A DNA stretch of 15,296 nt from Candidatus Hydrogenedentes bacterium UBA2224. Its GTDB lineage: Bacteria; Hydrogenedentota; Hydrogenedentia; Hydrogenedentales; SLHB01. The notes under the pieces are model-generated. The model did no database searches. It was not told the DNA's origin and saw only the letters and a list, made by a program, of their open reading frames with translations. The translations under genes were made by a program, and so were the position numbers. Numbering within the stretch: position 1 is the first letter of the stretch; the number at the start of each line of letters is the position of its first letter. Positions 1 to 6,670 of this stretch are shown in pieces. The stretch is from contig DDYW01000210.1 in the NCBI GenBank assembly GCA_002348185.1, forward strand, positions 4,575 to 19,870, in the 5' to 3' direction.

Positions 1-131
1 AACGTGTCCCCGTTCGGATGATCGCGGGAGGTGGCAGTCCCACACCCGAGAAGATCCTCCGTAGAAGAAAAATGACGTGAATCTTGTAGCGCAGGCGTTC
101 AGCACTCCCGGGGCGGTTGCGTCCGGGGGGT

Positions 132-911
132 TCAGGTCAGCATGCGGGCGATCTTGAGCATGAAATCGCCGAGCTGGCCGCCGTATTCAGGGGAACCGAT
201 ATTCTCGACGAGGCCCTGGGTCATCGCCTGGACGGTGTCGACGCTGTTCGTAAGCACGGGCAAGGCCCCTTCGACGCCGTTGAATTTCATGTGCACGAAC
301 GGTTTCCGGCGGGAGTAGCAGCCGCGGCCGGCCTTGGTTTTTCCGGCTTTGACGCGTAGATAGCAGGCGATGCCTTCCGGCTCGACGGTCCACTGGTAGA
401 TGCGGTCGGGCTGTTTGCGGGCCCAATTGACCATGTCGGGGTCGCCGGCCTTGTTGAGCTGGCTGAGGGCGGTCGAAATCATGTAGAGGATGAGTTTGAC
501 CTTGAGCCGGGCTTCGCCGGCGTCTTTCGGTGCTTTGTTAGGCATCAGAAGCTTCAGGCGCATCAGCACGCCGAGCATTTTCAGCAACAGTCCGACATTT
601 CGCAGGCCTTCGATTCGTGGCAGAACCGGTTTGCCGGCGAACAGGGCGTTCATCTTGCGGAGCGAGGAAAAGCGGAAGGTCAGGTCGGGGTGTTCGGCCA
701 ATTCGTGGACGATGTCGAAGGCGCCGTTGGTAAACGTGATGTGCGAAGCCATTGGCCCGCCGTCGGGGCTGTCGGCCACGAACTGGACGGTTGCGGTGAC
801 GCCTTCAAACCGTTTCCGGGTTTTTGGATCGTCTTCGAGCAGGACCTTGATGATGGGCAGCACGGCCCGTAGCACGATGCGCGCGGTGATACGATCGGTG
901 TCGGCCGCCAT
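132..911 (-). CDS. SCP2-like two-repeat protein (copy B, last gene of operon)
   Basis: This is a 259-residue protein with no signal peptide or clear membrane span. It appears to contain two successive SCP2-like (sterol carrier/lipid-binding fold) units, roughly residues 33-125 and 165-258. The first unit has HPDLTFRFSSLRKMNALFAG at 74-93, followed by LPRIEGL. The same pattern (HPD, F, S, N-A-L/M-F-A-G, L-P, G) occurs in the gene at 4094-4864, so the two are diverged paralogues. The ATG at 911 is chosen because it lies 2 bases after the transketolase C-subunit stop and has a GAGG ribosome-binding site about 7 bases upstream; a longer open frame runs on inside the transketolase gene but is only its shadow. 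SCP2 domains bind hydrophobic ligands, so a role as a lipid- or isoprenoid-binding partner of the operon enzymes is plausible but inferred. Family assignment is moderate; that it is a real gene is near certain. Confidence 0.72.
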   Translation of the reverse strand: MAADTDRITARIVLRAVLPIIKVLLEDDPKTRKRFEGVTATVQFVADSPDGGPMASHITFTNGAFDIVHELAEHPDLTFRFSSLRKMNALFAGKPVLPRIEGLRNVGLLLKMLGVLMRLKLLMPNKAPKDAGEARLKVKLILYMISTALSQLNKAGDPDMVNWARKQPDRIYQWTVEPEGIACYLRVKAGKTKAGRGCYSRRKPFVHMKFNGVEGALPVLTNSVDTVQAMTQGLVENIGSPEYGGQLGDFMLKIARMLT

Positions 912-913
912 GC

Positions 914-1933
914 CTAGACCTCGTCTTCCCAGTCCTCGTCCGCTTCGAAATCGCGGCCCAGGACCTCGCCGATTTTCTCGAGGATGCCATCGGTGTCGAT
1001 CTTGTAGTGATGCATGAGGTCCTCGGGATAGCCGTGCATCGAGAACTCGTCGGGGATGCCGGCTTTTTCGAAGGCGCAGCCTTTCCCGCTGGCGGCGATG
1101 ACGTCGGCCACGGCCGTGCCCAGCCCCCCGATGACGCTGTGATCTTCGAAGGTCACAATGCGGCGCGTATCGGCCACGGCGCGGAGGATGGCCGCCTCGT
1201 CGATGGGTTTGATGGTGTGCATGTTGAGCACGCGCACGCTCACCCGCTGTTCTTCGCGGAGGATCTTCGCGGCCTGGACCGCGTGGTACACGACCGGTCC
1301 GCAGCAGATGACGGTGAGGTCGGTGCCCGGGCACATTTCAACGGCTTGGCCGATCTCGAAGGGATAGTCCTCGCTGTCGTAGACGCGGGGTTCGAAGCCG
1401 CGCCCGATGCGGATATAGACCGGGCCGGCGATCTCCATGCAGGCGCGGACGGCCCGGGCGGTTTCGATGCCGTCGGCGGGGACGATGACCGTGAGGTTTG
1501 CGAACGCGCGCACGATGGACAGGTCTTCCGTGGAATGATGGGTGGCGCCGGCGGAACCGAACGAGGTGCCGCCGTGGGTGGCGATGACCTTGACGTTGAG
1601 GTTCTGGTAGCAGACGTCGGTGCGGAGGAATTCGCAGGCCCGCATCGAGGCGAACGACGAAAACGTCGAGACGAACGGGACAAGTCCGGCTTTCGCCATG
1701 CCCGCGGCCACGCCGAAGAGGTTCTGTTCGGCAATGCCGAAATTGAAGAACCGTTCCGGGAACCGTTCGCCGAAGGTCCCGATTTTGGTGGATTTGGCGA
1801 GGTCGGCGCTCAGCCCGACGATTTCGGGGTGCCGTTCGCCCATTTCGGTGAGCACGAGTCCGTAAATCTCGCGCTGCGTGAGTTTGTCCGCGTCGTATAC
1901 GGTCCAGGTCAGTCCGCCTTCGGTAGTGCTCAT
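914..1933 (-). CDS. Transketolase, C-terminal subunit (split enzyme)
   Basis: This 339-residue protein corresponds to the pyrimidine-binding and C-terminal domains of transketolase. Residues 66-71 read GIAEQN, containing the glutamate (Glu69) that activates the thiamine diphosphate cofactor. A THHSTEDLSI segment follows, matching the transketolase active-site loop, and a transketolase C-terminal domain begins near residue 195. It pairs with the N-subunit encoded immediately upstream, with a 4-base ATGA overlap that implies translational coupling; a GGAG lies 8 bases before the ATG. Two-gene transketolases occur in specialised pathways such as AptA/AptB, SqwG/SqwH and rifamycin-cluster Rif15A/15B, as well as in archaea. 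The neighbouring aminotransferase and SCP2-like genes argue for a specialised substrate rather than the pentose phosphate pathway, but the substrate cannot be read from the sequence. Confidence 0.93.
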   Translation of the reverse strand: MSTTEGGLTWTVYDADKLTQREIYGLVLTEMGERHPEIVGLSADLAKSTKIGTFGERFPERFFNFGIAEQNLFGVAAGMAKAGLVPFVSTFSSFASMRACEFLRTDVCYQNLNVKVIATHGGTSFGSAGATHHSTEDLSIVRAFANLTVIVPADGIETARAVRACMEIAGPVYIRIGRGFEPRVYDSEDYPFEIGQAVEMCPGTDLTVICCGPVVYHAVQAAKILREEQRVSVRVLNMHTIKPIDEAAILRAVADTRRIVTFEDHSVIGGLGTAVADVIAASGKGCAFEKAGIPDEFSMHGYPEDLMHHYKIDTDGILEKIGEVLGRDFEADEDWEDEV

Positions 1934-2763
1934 GCCATGCGCTCCAACGATGCCCTGGCTTTCGCCAGGAGTTCGCCGCCCAGCCCGCCGTAATGCCAGG
2001 CCGGGTCGTTTTCCATGAAGTCCACGCCTTTGCCCTTGACCGTATCGGCGATGATCATGACGGGACCGTCGGCGTTCGCGAGCGCGAACTCGACGGCGTC
2101 GGCCAGTTCATCAAAATCGTGGCCATTGACGCTGCGCACCTGCCAACCGAACGCGGTCCATTTGGCGGCGAGAGGTTCGAGGCCCATGACCTCTTCGGTG
2201 AGGCCGTCGATCATCATGTGGTTTCGGTCGCAAAAGGCGGTGAGATTGGCCAGTTTGTAGTGGTGGGCGGCCATGGCGGCTTCCCAGATGGAACCTTCGT
2301 TGCTTTCGCCGTCGCCGACGATGCAGTAGGTCCGCCAGTTTTTCCTGAGTACGCGGGCGGCGAGCGCGAGCCCCACGGCCTGCGACAGCCCGTGGCCCAT
2401 CGAGCCGGTCGAGACATCGACGCCCACGGCCTTGCGGGAATCGAGGTGCATGCCGAGTTTCGAGCCGGTTGCGTTGAATTCCCGGAGGTCCTCTTTCGGA
2501 AAGTACCCGCGGTGGGCAAGGGCCACGGCATGCCCGACGCCGCCGTGTCCCTTGCTGAGCACGAACCGGTCGCGGTCGGGCCAGTCGGGCTGGGCCGGCT
2601 CGATGTTGAGGTACTTGAAGTAGAGAATCGTCAGGATGTCGGTCATGCTCAGCGCGCCTCCAATATGGGCGCCGCCCGACCACGCCGTAACATCGACAAT
2701 CTGTTGGCGGATCTCAAAGGCGATTCGCTTGAGCCGGGCCCTCTCTTCAGCAGGAAGTGGCAT
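1930..2763 (-). CDS. Transketolase, N-terminal subunit (split enzyme)
   Basis: This 277-residue protein is the thiamine diphosphate (pyrophosphate-binding) half of a two-subunit transketolase. The metal/ThDP motif runs from GDGESNEGS (starting at residue 150) to Asn181 (CDRN). SKGHG at 70-74 and STGSMGHGLSQAVG at 118-131 are typical of the family. The length fits split transketolase N-subunits (about 270-285 residues). The ATG at 2763 has a very strong GGGAGGAG ribosome-binding site 6 bases upstream, in the 65-base gap after the aminotransferase stop. The stop overlaps the start of the C-subunit gene. Together the two subunits should transfer a two-carbon ketol unit between sugar-like donor and acceptor. 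The donor and acceptor are unknown. Confidence 0.94.
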   Translation of the reverse strand: MPLPAEERARLKRIAFEIRQQIVDVTAWSGGAHIGGALSMTDILTILYFKYLNIEPAQPDWPDRDRFVLSKGHGGVGHAVALAHRGYFPKEDLREFNATGSKLGMHLDSRKAVGVDVSTGSMGHGLSQAVGLALAARVLRKNWRTYCIVGDGESNEGSIWEAAMAAHHYKLANLTAFCDRNHMMIDGLTEEVMGLEPLAAKWTAFGWQVRSVNGHDFDELADAVEFALANADGPVMIIADTVKGKGVDFMENDPAWHYGGLGGELLAKARASLERMA

Positions 2764-2828
2764 GGATCTCCTCCCGAATGGCGCTGCGCACTGTTTGTCT
2801 GGCGCCTCGCATTATGTCTCCGCTCCGT

Positions 2829-4067
2829 TCATGCGGCCGTTTTCAGCGCCCGAAACGCCTCGTCGGCGATGTCCCAGGTGCGCTGGAGATCGGCGTCGGA
2901 ATGGGCGGTCGACACGAACCAGTTGTGATGCGGTGCGAAATATGCGCCGCGCCGGGTGCACTCGGCGCACCAGCGCTGATGGAGCATCTGCGATTCATCG
3001 TCGGTGATGCGGTAATAGGCCATGCAGGGTTCGCCAGTGACCCGGAGGGTGAACCCGTGACTCTTCGCGATGCGGATCAGACCGTCGTTGAGTTTCCGGC
3101 CGTAGATCTCGAGCAGGCGCGGCGCGTCGACGTGGTCGAGTTCCTGGAGCGTGGCGATGGCCGCGGCCATGGGCGCGGCAGAGAACCAGTAGCTGCCGGT
3201 GTGAAACACGCTGGCGGTGACGGTGCGCAAGGCGTCCGTGCCGACCAGGGCGGCGATGGGGTAGCCGTTGGCCAGGGCTTTGCAGAAACAGATGAGGTCG
3301 GGATGAAACCCGTAACGCTCGTTGCTGCCGCCCCGGTGGAGGCGGAACCCGCAGCGCACGTCGTCGAGTATGAATACGATGCCGTGTTTGCGGAGCAGGG
3401 CCTCCACATTTTGCCAATACCCTTCCGCGGGGAGCACGCTGTCCCCAAACGTGGGATGATGATACGGGGTGGCGATGAATCCGGCGATGTCGCCCTCGTG
3501 TTCGGCCACGACGTGTTCGAGCGCAGCGAAGTCGTTCCAGGGGATCCGAATGCAGTGGCGGTGGTCGTCTTCGGCGATGCCGTGATGCCCGGGGGCCTGC
3601 ATCCAGGGATGCGTGCCGTGGTAGCCGCCCCGGATGGCGACGATCTTGCGGCGGCCCGTGGCGGCTCGGGCGATGGTAACCGCATACGCGGTGACATCGG
3701 CGCCGTTCTTGGCGAAAAAGGCCCAATCGGCGGCGGCCACGCGTTCCACGAGCAGCTCGGCCAGTTCGACCATCCTCGGCGACGCGATGCTGACGGTGTC
3801 CGCGAGCGCGAGCTGGTTTCGGAACGCGTCGTCGACGGCGCGGTGGGCGTAGCCGAGGATCATGGGGCCATAGGCGCACATATAGTCGATGAACTCGTTG
3901 CCGTCGACGTCCTGAAACCGGGCGCCTTCGGCGCGGGCGGCAAAGAACGGAAACGCGGCGGTCTGACCCAGCGGCGCGGGGCTGAAATGACCGTAGATGC
4001 CGCCGGGGATGACTTCGCACGCGCGGTCGAAGAGCATGCGGGACTGCGGGTAGTCGAACGTGTGCAT
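2829..4067 (-). CDS. Class III PLP-dependent aminotransferase (glutamate-1-semialdehyde aminomutase-like)
   Basis: This 412-residue fold-type I, class III aminotransferase resembles glutamate-1-semialdehyde 2,1-aminomutase (HemL). The predicted Schiff-base lysine is Lys263 in CFCKALANGYP, and the PLP-nitrogen aspartate is Asp235 in ILDDVRCGFR. FFAKNGADVTAYAVTIARA (118-135) forms the phosphate-binding region, and HHNWF (380-384) lies near the C-terminus. The motif reads DDVR where HemL usually has DEV(M). The operon contains no haem genes, so a HemL role is unlikely; a relative acting on a sugar, polyol or specialised metabolite is more plausible. The ATG at 4067 is preceded by AAAGGA about 8 bases upstream. 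The open frame extends further, but only over the adjacent SCP2-like gene in another frame. The gene sits between SCP2-like copy A (26-base gap) and the transketolase pair, suggesting that it aminates the transketolase product or supplies its acceptor. Confidence 0.9.
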   Translation of the reverse strand: MHTFDYPQSRMLFDRACEVIPGGIYGHFSPAPLGQTAAFPFFAARAEGARFQDVDGNEFIDYMCAYGPMILGYAHRAVDDAFRNQLALADTVSIASPRMVELAELLVERVAAADWAFFAKNGADVTAYAVTIARAATGRRKIVAIRGGYHGTHPWMQAPGHHGIAEDDHRHCIRIPWNDFAALEHVVAEHEGDIAGFIATPYHHPTFGDSVLPAEGYWQNVEALLRKHGIVFILDDVRCGFRLHRGGSNERYGFHPDLICFCKALANGYPIAALVGTDALRTVTASVFHTGSYWFSAAPMAAAIATLQELDHVDAPRLLEIYGRKLNDGLIRIAKSHGFTLRVTGEPCMAYYRITDDESQMLHQRWCAECTRRGAYFAPHHNWFVSTAHSDADLQRTWDIADEAFRALKTAA

Positions 4068-4093
4068 GCGTTCCGTCCTTTCTCCGGGCAGGC

Positions 4094-4864
4094 TCATGCC
4101 AGATACCCGGCGGCGCGTTCCATGATCAGGCTCGTATTGTCGATGAGCGGGATCGTGCCGTCCAGGCGCAGCAGCCCTTTTCCCGTGGCCGTGAACGCGT
4201 CGAGTGTGCCGCTGAGGATGCGGCAGGCGGCCGGCCAGTCGGCGAACCACATGCAGGCGGACGGTTGTTCCAGCGCGCCTTTCCGGGATTCGACGCCGTT
4301 GCTGCTGTAGACGAGGTGGGCCACCGGCCCTTCGGAATCCACCACGAACTGCAGAGAACCGCGGGGGGTCGCGGCGGCGATTTCCGTCGCGACGGGGTCG
4401 AGTGCCGCCAGGTGCGGGACGGCGAACACGCCCGTGAGCAGTGTCAGCAGGGTATGGACACGCAGATAGGCGGGCTCGGCCAGCCTTTCCGGCTCGGGCC
4501 GGAGGAAATGCTGCAGCCTCCGCGTCAATTCCGCGAACTCGTGCTTCAAAAACCCCAGTTTCGAGAAACCTTTGAGCGGCAGCGGACTCGAGTTTCCGGC
4601 GAACATCGCGTTCAGGTGGGCCGGCGAGACGAAGAACAGTTTCACGTCGGGGTGGGGCGGACACGCGGCGTGATGGCGGCAGCGGCCCTCGCTGAACTCC
4701 AGGGTCGCGGCAGGACCGCCGTGCACCGAGAAGCACACGGCCAGGCGCCAGGCCCGGATCATTTCTGCGGCGCGCGTGTCGAGCTCGGGAAGGTCTTCGA
4801 GGTTGCGAAGAACGGCATGCAGGTTCAGACGTGCTTTCAGCAGGTCGTTGTTCATTGCTTTCAT
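4094..4864 (-). CDS. SCP2-like two-repeat protein (copy A, first gene of operon)
   Basis: This 256-residue soluble protein is a diverged paralogue of the product of 132-911. Matching landmarks are HPDVKLFFVSPAHLNAMFAG (residues 71-90) followed by LPLKGFSKLGFL, and a second unit (about 168-255) ending in a DGTIPLIDNTSLIMERAAGYL region that aligns with the end of copy B. Conservation between the copies is low but collinear over both units. SCP2 domains bind lipids or other hydrophobic molecules; the ligand here is unknown. The start is uncertain: ATG 4864 gives MKAMNN, while ATG 4855 gives MNND and has a GAG at a better distance. It is the first gene after the promoter at 4929-4957. The gene is clearly real; the family call is moderate. 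Confidence 0.68.
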   Translation of the reverse strand: MKAMNNDLLKARLNLHAVLRNLEDLPELDTRAAEMIRAWRLAVCFSVHGGPAATLEFSEGRCRHHAACPPHPDVKLFFVSPAHLNAMFAGNSSPLPLKGFSKLGFLKHEFAELTRRLQHFLRPEPERLAEPAYLRVHTLLTLLTGVFAVPHLAALDPVATEIAAATPRGSLQFVVDSEGPVAHLVYSSNGVESRKGALEQPSACMWFADWPAACRILSGTLDAFTATGKGLLRLDGTIPLIDNTSLIMERAAGYLA

Positions 4865-4928
4865 CTCGCGTAGAAAGCCCTCAGTGCTTCCTTGCAGATA
4901 CGCGCCCCCCGTCCGAGTGCCGTACGCG

Positions 4929-4957
4929 ATGCTACCACAGGTTCAGGATCGGTGCAA
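4929..4957 (-). promoter_or_regulatory. Sigma70-like promoter of the SCP2/aminotransferase/transketolase operon
   Basis: On the minus strand, TTGCAC (4957-4952) and TAGCAT (4934-4929) are separated by exactly 17 bases. Transcription would start near 4922, giving a leader of about 55-65 bases before the first start codon. No copy of the GAAT-N4-ATTC operator found at the divergent promoter was seen here. Confidence 0.55.
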
Positions 4958-5013
4958 TCGCTTCGGGCCCGTTCGCCGGATGATGGCCACTGGTCCAGCA
5001 TGCCGGCGGCGGG

Positions 5014-5049
5014 GTGGACCAAGTGGACGCTATGGACGGTATGGACGTG
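5014..5049. repeat. 9-bp tandem repeat, left arm (4 units, RTGGACNNN)
   Basis: Four head-to-tail units of exactly 9 bases start at 5014, 5023, 5032 and 5041: gtggaccaa, gtggacgct, atggacggt and atggacgtg. The core RTGGAC is invariant and the last three bases vary. The units are the reverse complement of those in the 5200-5298 array, so the two arrays form an imperfect long inverted repeat. Confidence 0.85.
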
Positions 5050-5096
5050 CCGGTCTGAACGATGGCGAAGGGGTCAAACAACAGCGCCGGGTCCGT

Positions 5097-5118
5097 TCAA
5101 CCCCTGTTCAGGGGTTGA
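5097..5118. other. Perfect small stem-loop between the repeat arms
   Basis: A 9-bp perfect stem (5097-5105 with 5110-5118, core caacccct/aggggttg) encloses a 4-base loop. A G-T wobble could extend it by one pair. It has no T tract, so it is not a convincing terminator. Two shorter hairpins follow, at 5142-5154 (cgggt/acccg) and 5170-5184 (gacacc/ggtgtc with a 3-base loop). Confidence 0.5.
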
Positions 5119-5199
5119 GATAGGGGACCGCACCCGATCCACGGGTTTCACCCGCGGCTACGCAAATTCGACACCTTCGGTGTCACTGGGGGCTGCCCC

Positions 5200-5298
5200 G
5201 TCCATCTCTTCCATCCCGTCCACCGGGTCCATCCCGTCCATCCCGTCCATCCCGTCCACAGAGTCCACCATGTCCACAGAGTCCACCATGTCCACCGC
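5200..5298. repeat. 9-bp tandem repeat, right arm (11 units, GTCCAYNNN)
   Basis: Eleven contiguous 9-base units fill exactly 99 bases. Ten begin GTCCAY and one begins TTCCAT. Three adjacent units are identical (gtccatccc, 5227-5253), and the pair gtccacaga/gtccaccat occurs twice (5254-5289), indicating expansion by unit duplication. Read in frame it would encode Ser-Ile-Pro-type repeats on one strand and Met-Asp-Gly/Val-Asp-type repeats on the other. No start, ribosome-binding site or conserved domain supports translation. Confidence 0.9.
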
Positions 5299-5348
5299 TC
5301 CGCGCTCGACTGTGTCGTGTTTGTCCGGATTTGGGTTCGGGCTGGGGG

Positions 5349-5377
5349 TTGACTCCAGCGTGCCCCGGGGGTAGAAT
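5349..5377 (+). promoter_or_regulatory. Sigma70-like promoter of the TetR-Rnk fusion gene
   Basis: TTGACT (5349-5354) and TAGAAT (5372-5377) are separated by exactly 17 bases. Both boxes match the sigma70 consensus at five of six positions. The predicted start is near 5384, giving a leader of about 50 bases. The operator at 5377-5390 overlaps the end of the -10 box and the start site, a classic arrangement for repression. Confidence 0.68.
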
Positions 5378-5390
5378 GAATACACATTCA
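5377..5390. promoter_or_regulatory. Putative TetR-family operator 1 (TGAAT-N4-ATTCA)
   Basis: A perfect 5-bp inverted repeat, TGAAT/ATTCA, has a 4-base spacer (ACAC). It overlaps the -10 box and predicted transcription start of the gene encoding the TetR-type protein just downstream. Palindromes of this size next to their own gene are typical autoregulatory operators in the TetR family. Binding is inferred, not shown. Confidence 0.55.
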
Positions 5391-5395
5391 GTTTA

Positions 5396-5407
5396 GAATG
5401 GCAATTC
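5396..5407. promoter_or_regulatory. Putative TetR-family operator 2 (GAAT-N4-ATTC)
   Basis: A second copy of the same GAAT-N4-ATTC core (spacer GGCA) is centred 18 bases downstream of operator 1, inside the predicted leader. The repetition supports a genuine binding region, possibly for two dimers. The outer flanking pair present in copy 1 is lost. Confidence 0.42.
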
Positions 5408-5432
5408 AACTGCGTGGAGAAGGGTGGTGGCT

Positions 5433-6494
5433 ATGACCGGCAACCGATCGATTCTGGGGGCCCGGAAGCGACGCCAGCCCGTGGACAGCGCCATTCTCGA
5501 TGCTGCCGAGCTGGTGTTTGGACGGAAAGGCTACCAGCAGACGACGATGGAGATGCTGGCGCGCGAGGCGGGCATCTCGGTGGGGACGCTCTACAATCTG
5601 TTTGAGAGCAAGGAAGACCTGTATGGGCGGGTGGCGCAGCGGATCGGCGAATTCGTCATGCGGCGTCTGGAACCGCTGCTGCGGGCGGGCGATCCCGAGG
5701 AGGCGGTGCTGGATCTCATCCGGCTGCGCTTGTGTAACTATTCGAACGACCGGCTGTTTTTTCAGCCGTTCTGTTTTCCATCGTACCTGGGCGTGCAGCC
5801 GGAACCGGAGCGTCTGGGGCCGGAGGTCAACCATCTTCATGAGAAGTATATCGACCTGGTTGAGCGAATCTTCGCGCGGTGCTTCGCGAAACTGGGGCAG
5901 AAAGGGACCCCGGGAATCAAGATGTCGGTCTGTCTTGAGGGCATGCTGACGGCGTTCACGAGCTACTGGTCGGAACCGTTGCAGTCGGACAACCTGGCCA
6001 AGGTGGCCCGGCATATGCGTACGGTGCTTCTGCGGGGGATCATTCCGGCGGATCATGGCGATGAGGATGCGGTGGCGGAATCGCGCGCGATATACATCAG
6101 CCGCTATGACCTGGAACGCCTGCGGGAGCTGCTGGAGGTGGTGCGCGCGTTCGGCACGAACGAGAACCAGAAATACGCGGATATGCTGGATGAGGAGCTG
6201 AAACAGGCGCGCATCACGAATCCGCGGGAAGTGCCGCCGGACGTGGTAACCATGAATTCGAAGGTGCGGGTGAAAAATCCCAACACCGGCGCGGACCGCG
6301 TCCACACGCTGGTGTTTCCGCGGAACGCCGATCTGGCGCCCGAGAACGTCTCCATCCTGAATTTGTTCGGGATGGCGCTTCTGGGCCGCCGCTTGGGCGA
6401 CGTGTTTACGGTAGGCCCGGGGCCGGATGCCCCGATGTACGAGATTGCGCAGATTCTGTATCAACCGGAGGCCTCCGGGGACTATCACCTGTAA
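5433..6494 (+). CDS. TetR-family DNA-binding domain fused to an Rnk (GreA/GreB C-terminal-like) domain
   Basis: This protein has 353 residues from the ATG at 5433; in-frame GTG codons at 5424 and 5427 would add three or two residues. GGAGAAGGG precedes all three, and the AGGG spacing favours the ATG. Residues about 18-65 form a TetR_N helix-turn-helix (AGISVGTLYNLFESKEDLY), and about 65-205 a helical ligand/dimer domain. Residues about 218-353 match the nucleoside diphosphate kinase regulator Rnk: a helical lead-in, then PPDVVTMNSKVRV, LVFP, FGMALLGRRLGD and terminal YQPEASGDYHL. Rnk binds RNA polymerase and competes with GreA/GreB/DksA-type factors, while TetR proteins usually repress by binding DNA. 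The fusion could bring an RNA polymerase-modulating domain to specific promoters. The frame is uninterrupted across the junction. The paired operators at 5377-5407 suggest autoregulation. Ligand and other targets are unknown. Confidence 0.9.
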   Translation: MTGNRSILGARKRRQPVDSAILDAAELVFGRKGYQQTTMEMLAREAGISVGTLYNLFESKEDLYGRVAQRIGEFVMRRLEPLLRAGDPEEAVLDLIRLRLCNYSNDRLFFQPFCFPSYLGVQPEPERLGPEVNHLHEKYIDLVERIFARCFAKLGQKGTPGIKMSVCLEGMLTAFTSYWSEPLQSDNLAKVARHMRTVLLRGIIPADHGDEDAVAESRAIYISRYDLERLRELLEVVRAFGTNENQKYADMLDEELKQARITNPREVPPDVVTMNSKVRVKNPNTGADRVHTLVFPRNADLAPENVSILNLFGMALLGRRLGDVFTVGPGPDAPMYEIAQILYQPEASGDYHL

Positions 6495-6670
6495 GCCGCG
6501 CACAAACGGGTGACAGGCGCCGAGACCCTCCCTGACCATCCCACGATATCCCCTGATGGAGCCCGCTCGTGGCAGATGGGTTCGGCGGCGCCGGCAAATT
6601 TGAGGGGCCAATTAAAGCGGTGTGATACCGGCCGCCGGCCGGCCGGGACCTCGCAGCGAAAGGAGCGTGA

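Larger units (their letters stand above)
4865..5432. other. Divergent intergenic region with structured repeats
   Basis: This 568-base gap separates the minus-strand operon from the plus-strand TetR-Rnk gene. From left to right it holds the leftward promoter, a 4-unit 9-bp repeat array, three small hairpins (5097-5118, 5142-5154 and 5170-5184), an 11-unit array of the same 9-bp repeat in the opposite orientation, and the rightward promoter with two operator copies. The repeats lie between the two promoters, so neither predicted transcript includes them. Open frames on both strands here are artefacts of the 9-bp periodicity. Confidence 0.7.

Noticed and set aside
107..127. Possible terminator after the minus-strand operon
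   Set aside because: There is only a 5-bp GC stem (cccgg/ccggg) with a long loop and no T run. Nothing else in 1-131 could be supported.
912..1334. N-terminal extension of the SCP2-like copy B frame
   Set aside because: It is antisense-free but out of frame with the transketolase C-subunit, which clearly occupies this DNA. The ATG at 911 fits operon spacing.
2757..4310. A 517-residue plus-strand open frame
   Set aside because: It is antisense to the aminotransferase, whose motifs are unambiguous. Long antisense frames are common in high-GC coding DNA, and this one shows no family motif.
4068..4736. N-terminal extension of the aminotransferase frame
   Set aside because: The extra sequence is a shadow of the SCP2-like gene. 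The ATG at 4067 has a good ribosome-binding site and gives a normal family length.
4892..5374. A 160-residue plus-strand open frame across the intergenic repeats
   Set aside because: Its sequence is driven by the 9-bp repeats (a multiple of three keeps every frame open), it has no convincing ribosome-binding site or domain, and it runs through the divergent promoter region.
5158..5409. Minus-strand open frames rich in Trp-Thr or Met-Asp repeats
   Set aside because: These are the same 9-bp periodicity read on the other strand. Two overlapping frames are open at once, and one would cover the TetR-Rnk promoter.
6600..6628. Possible promoter before the stand-alone rnk gene (TTGAGG and TGATAC)
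   Set aside because: The -10 candidate matches the consensus poorly at every reasonable spacing.
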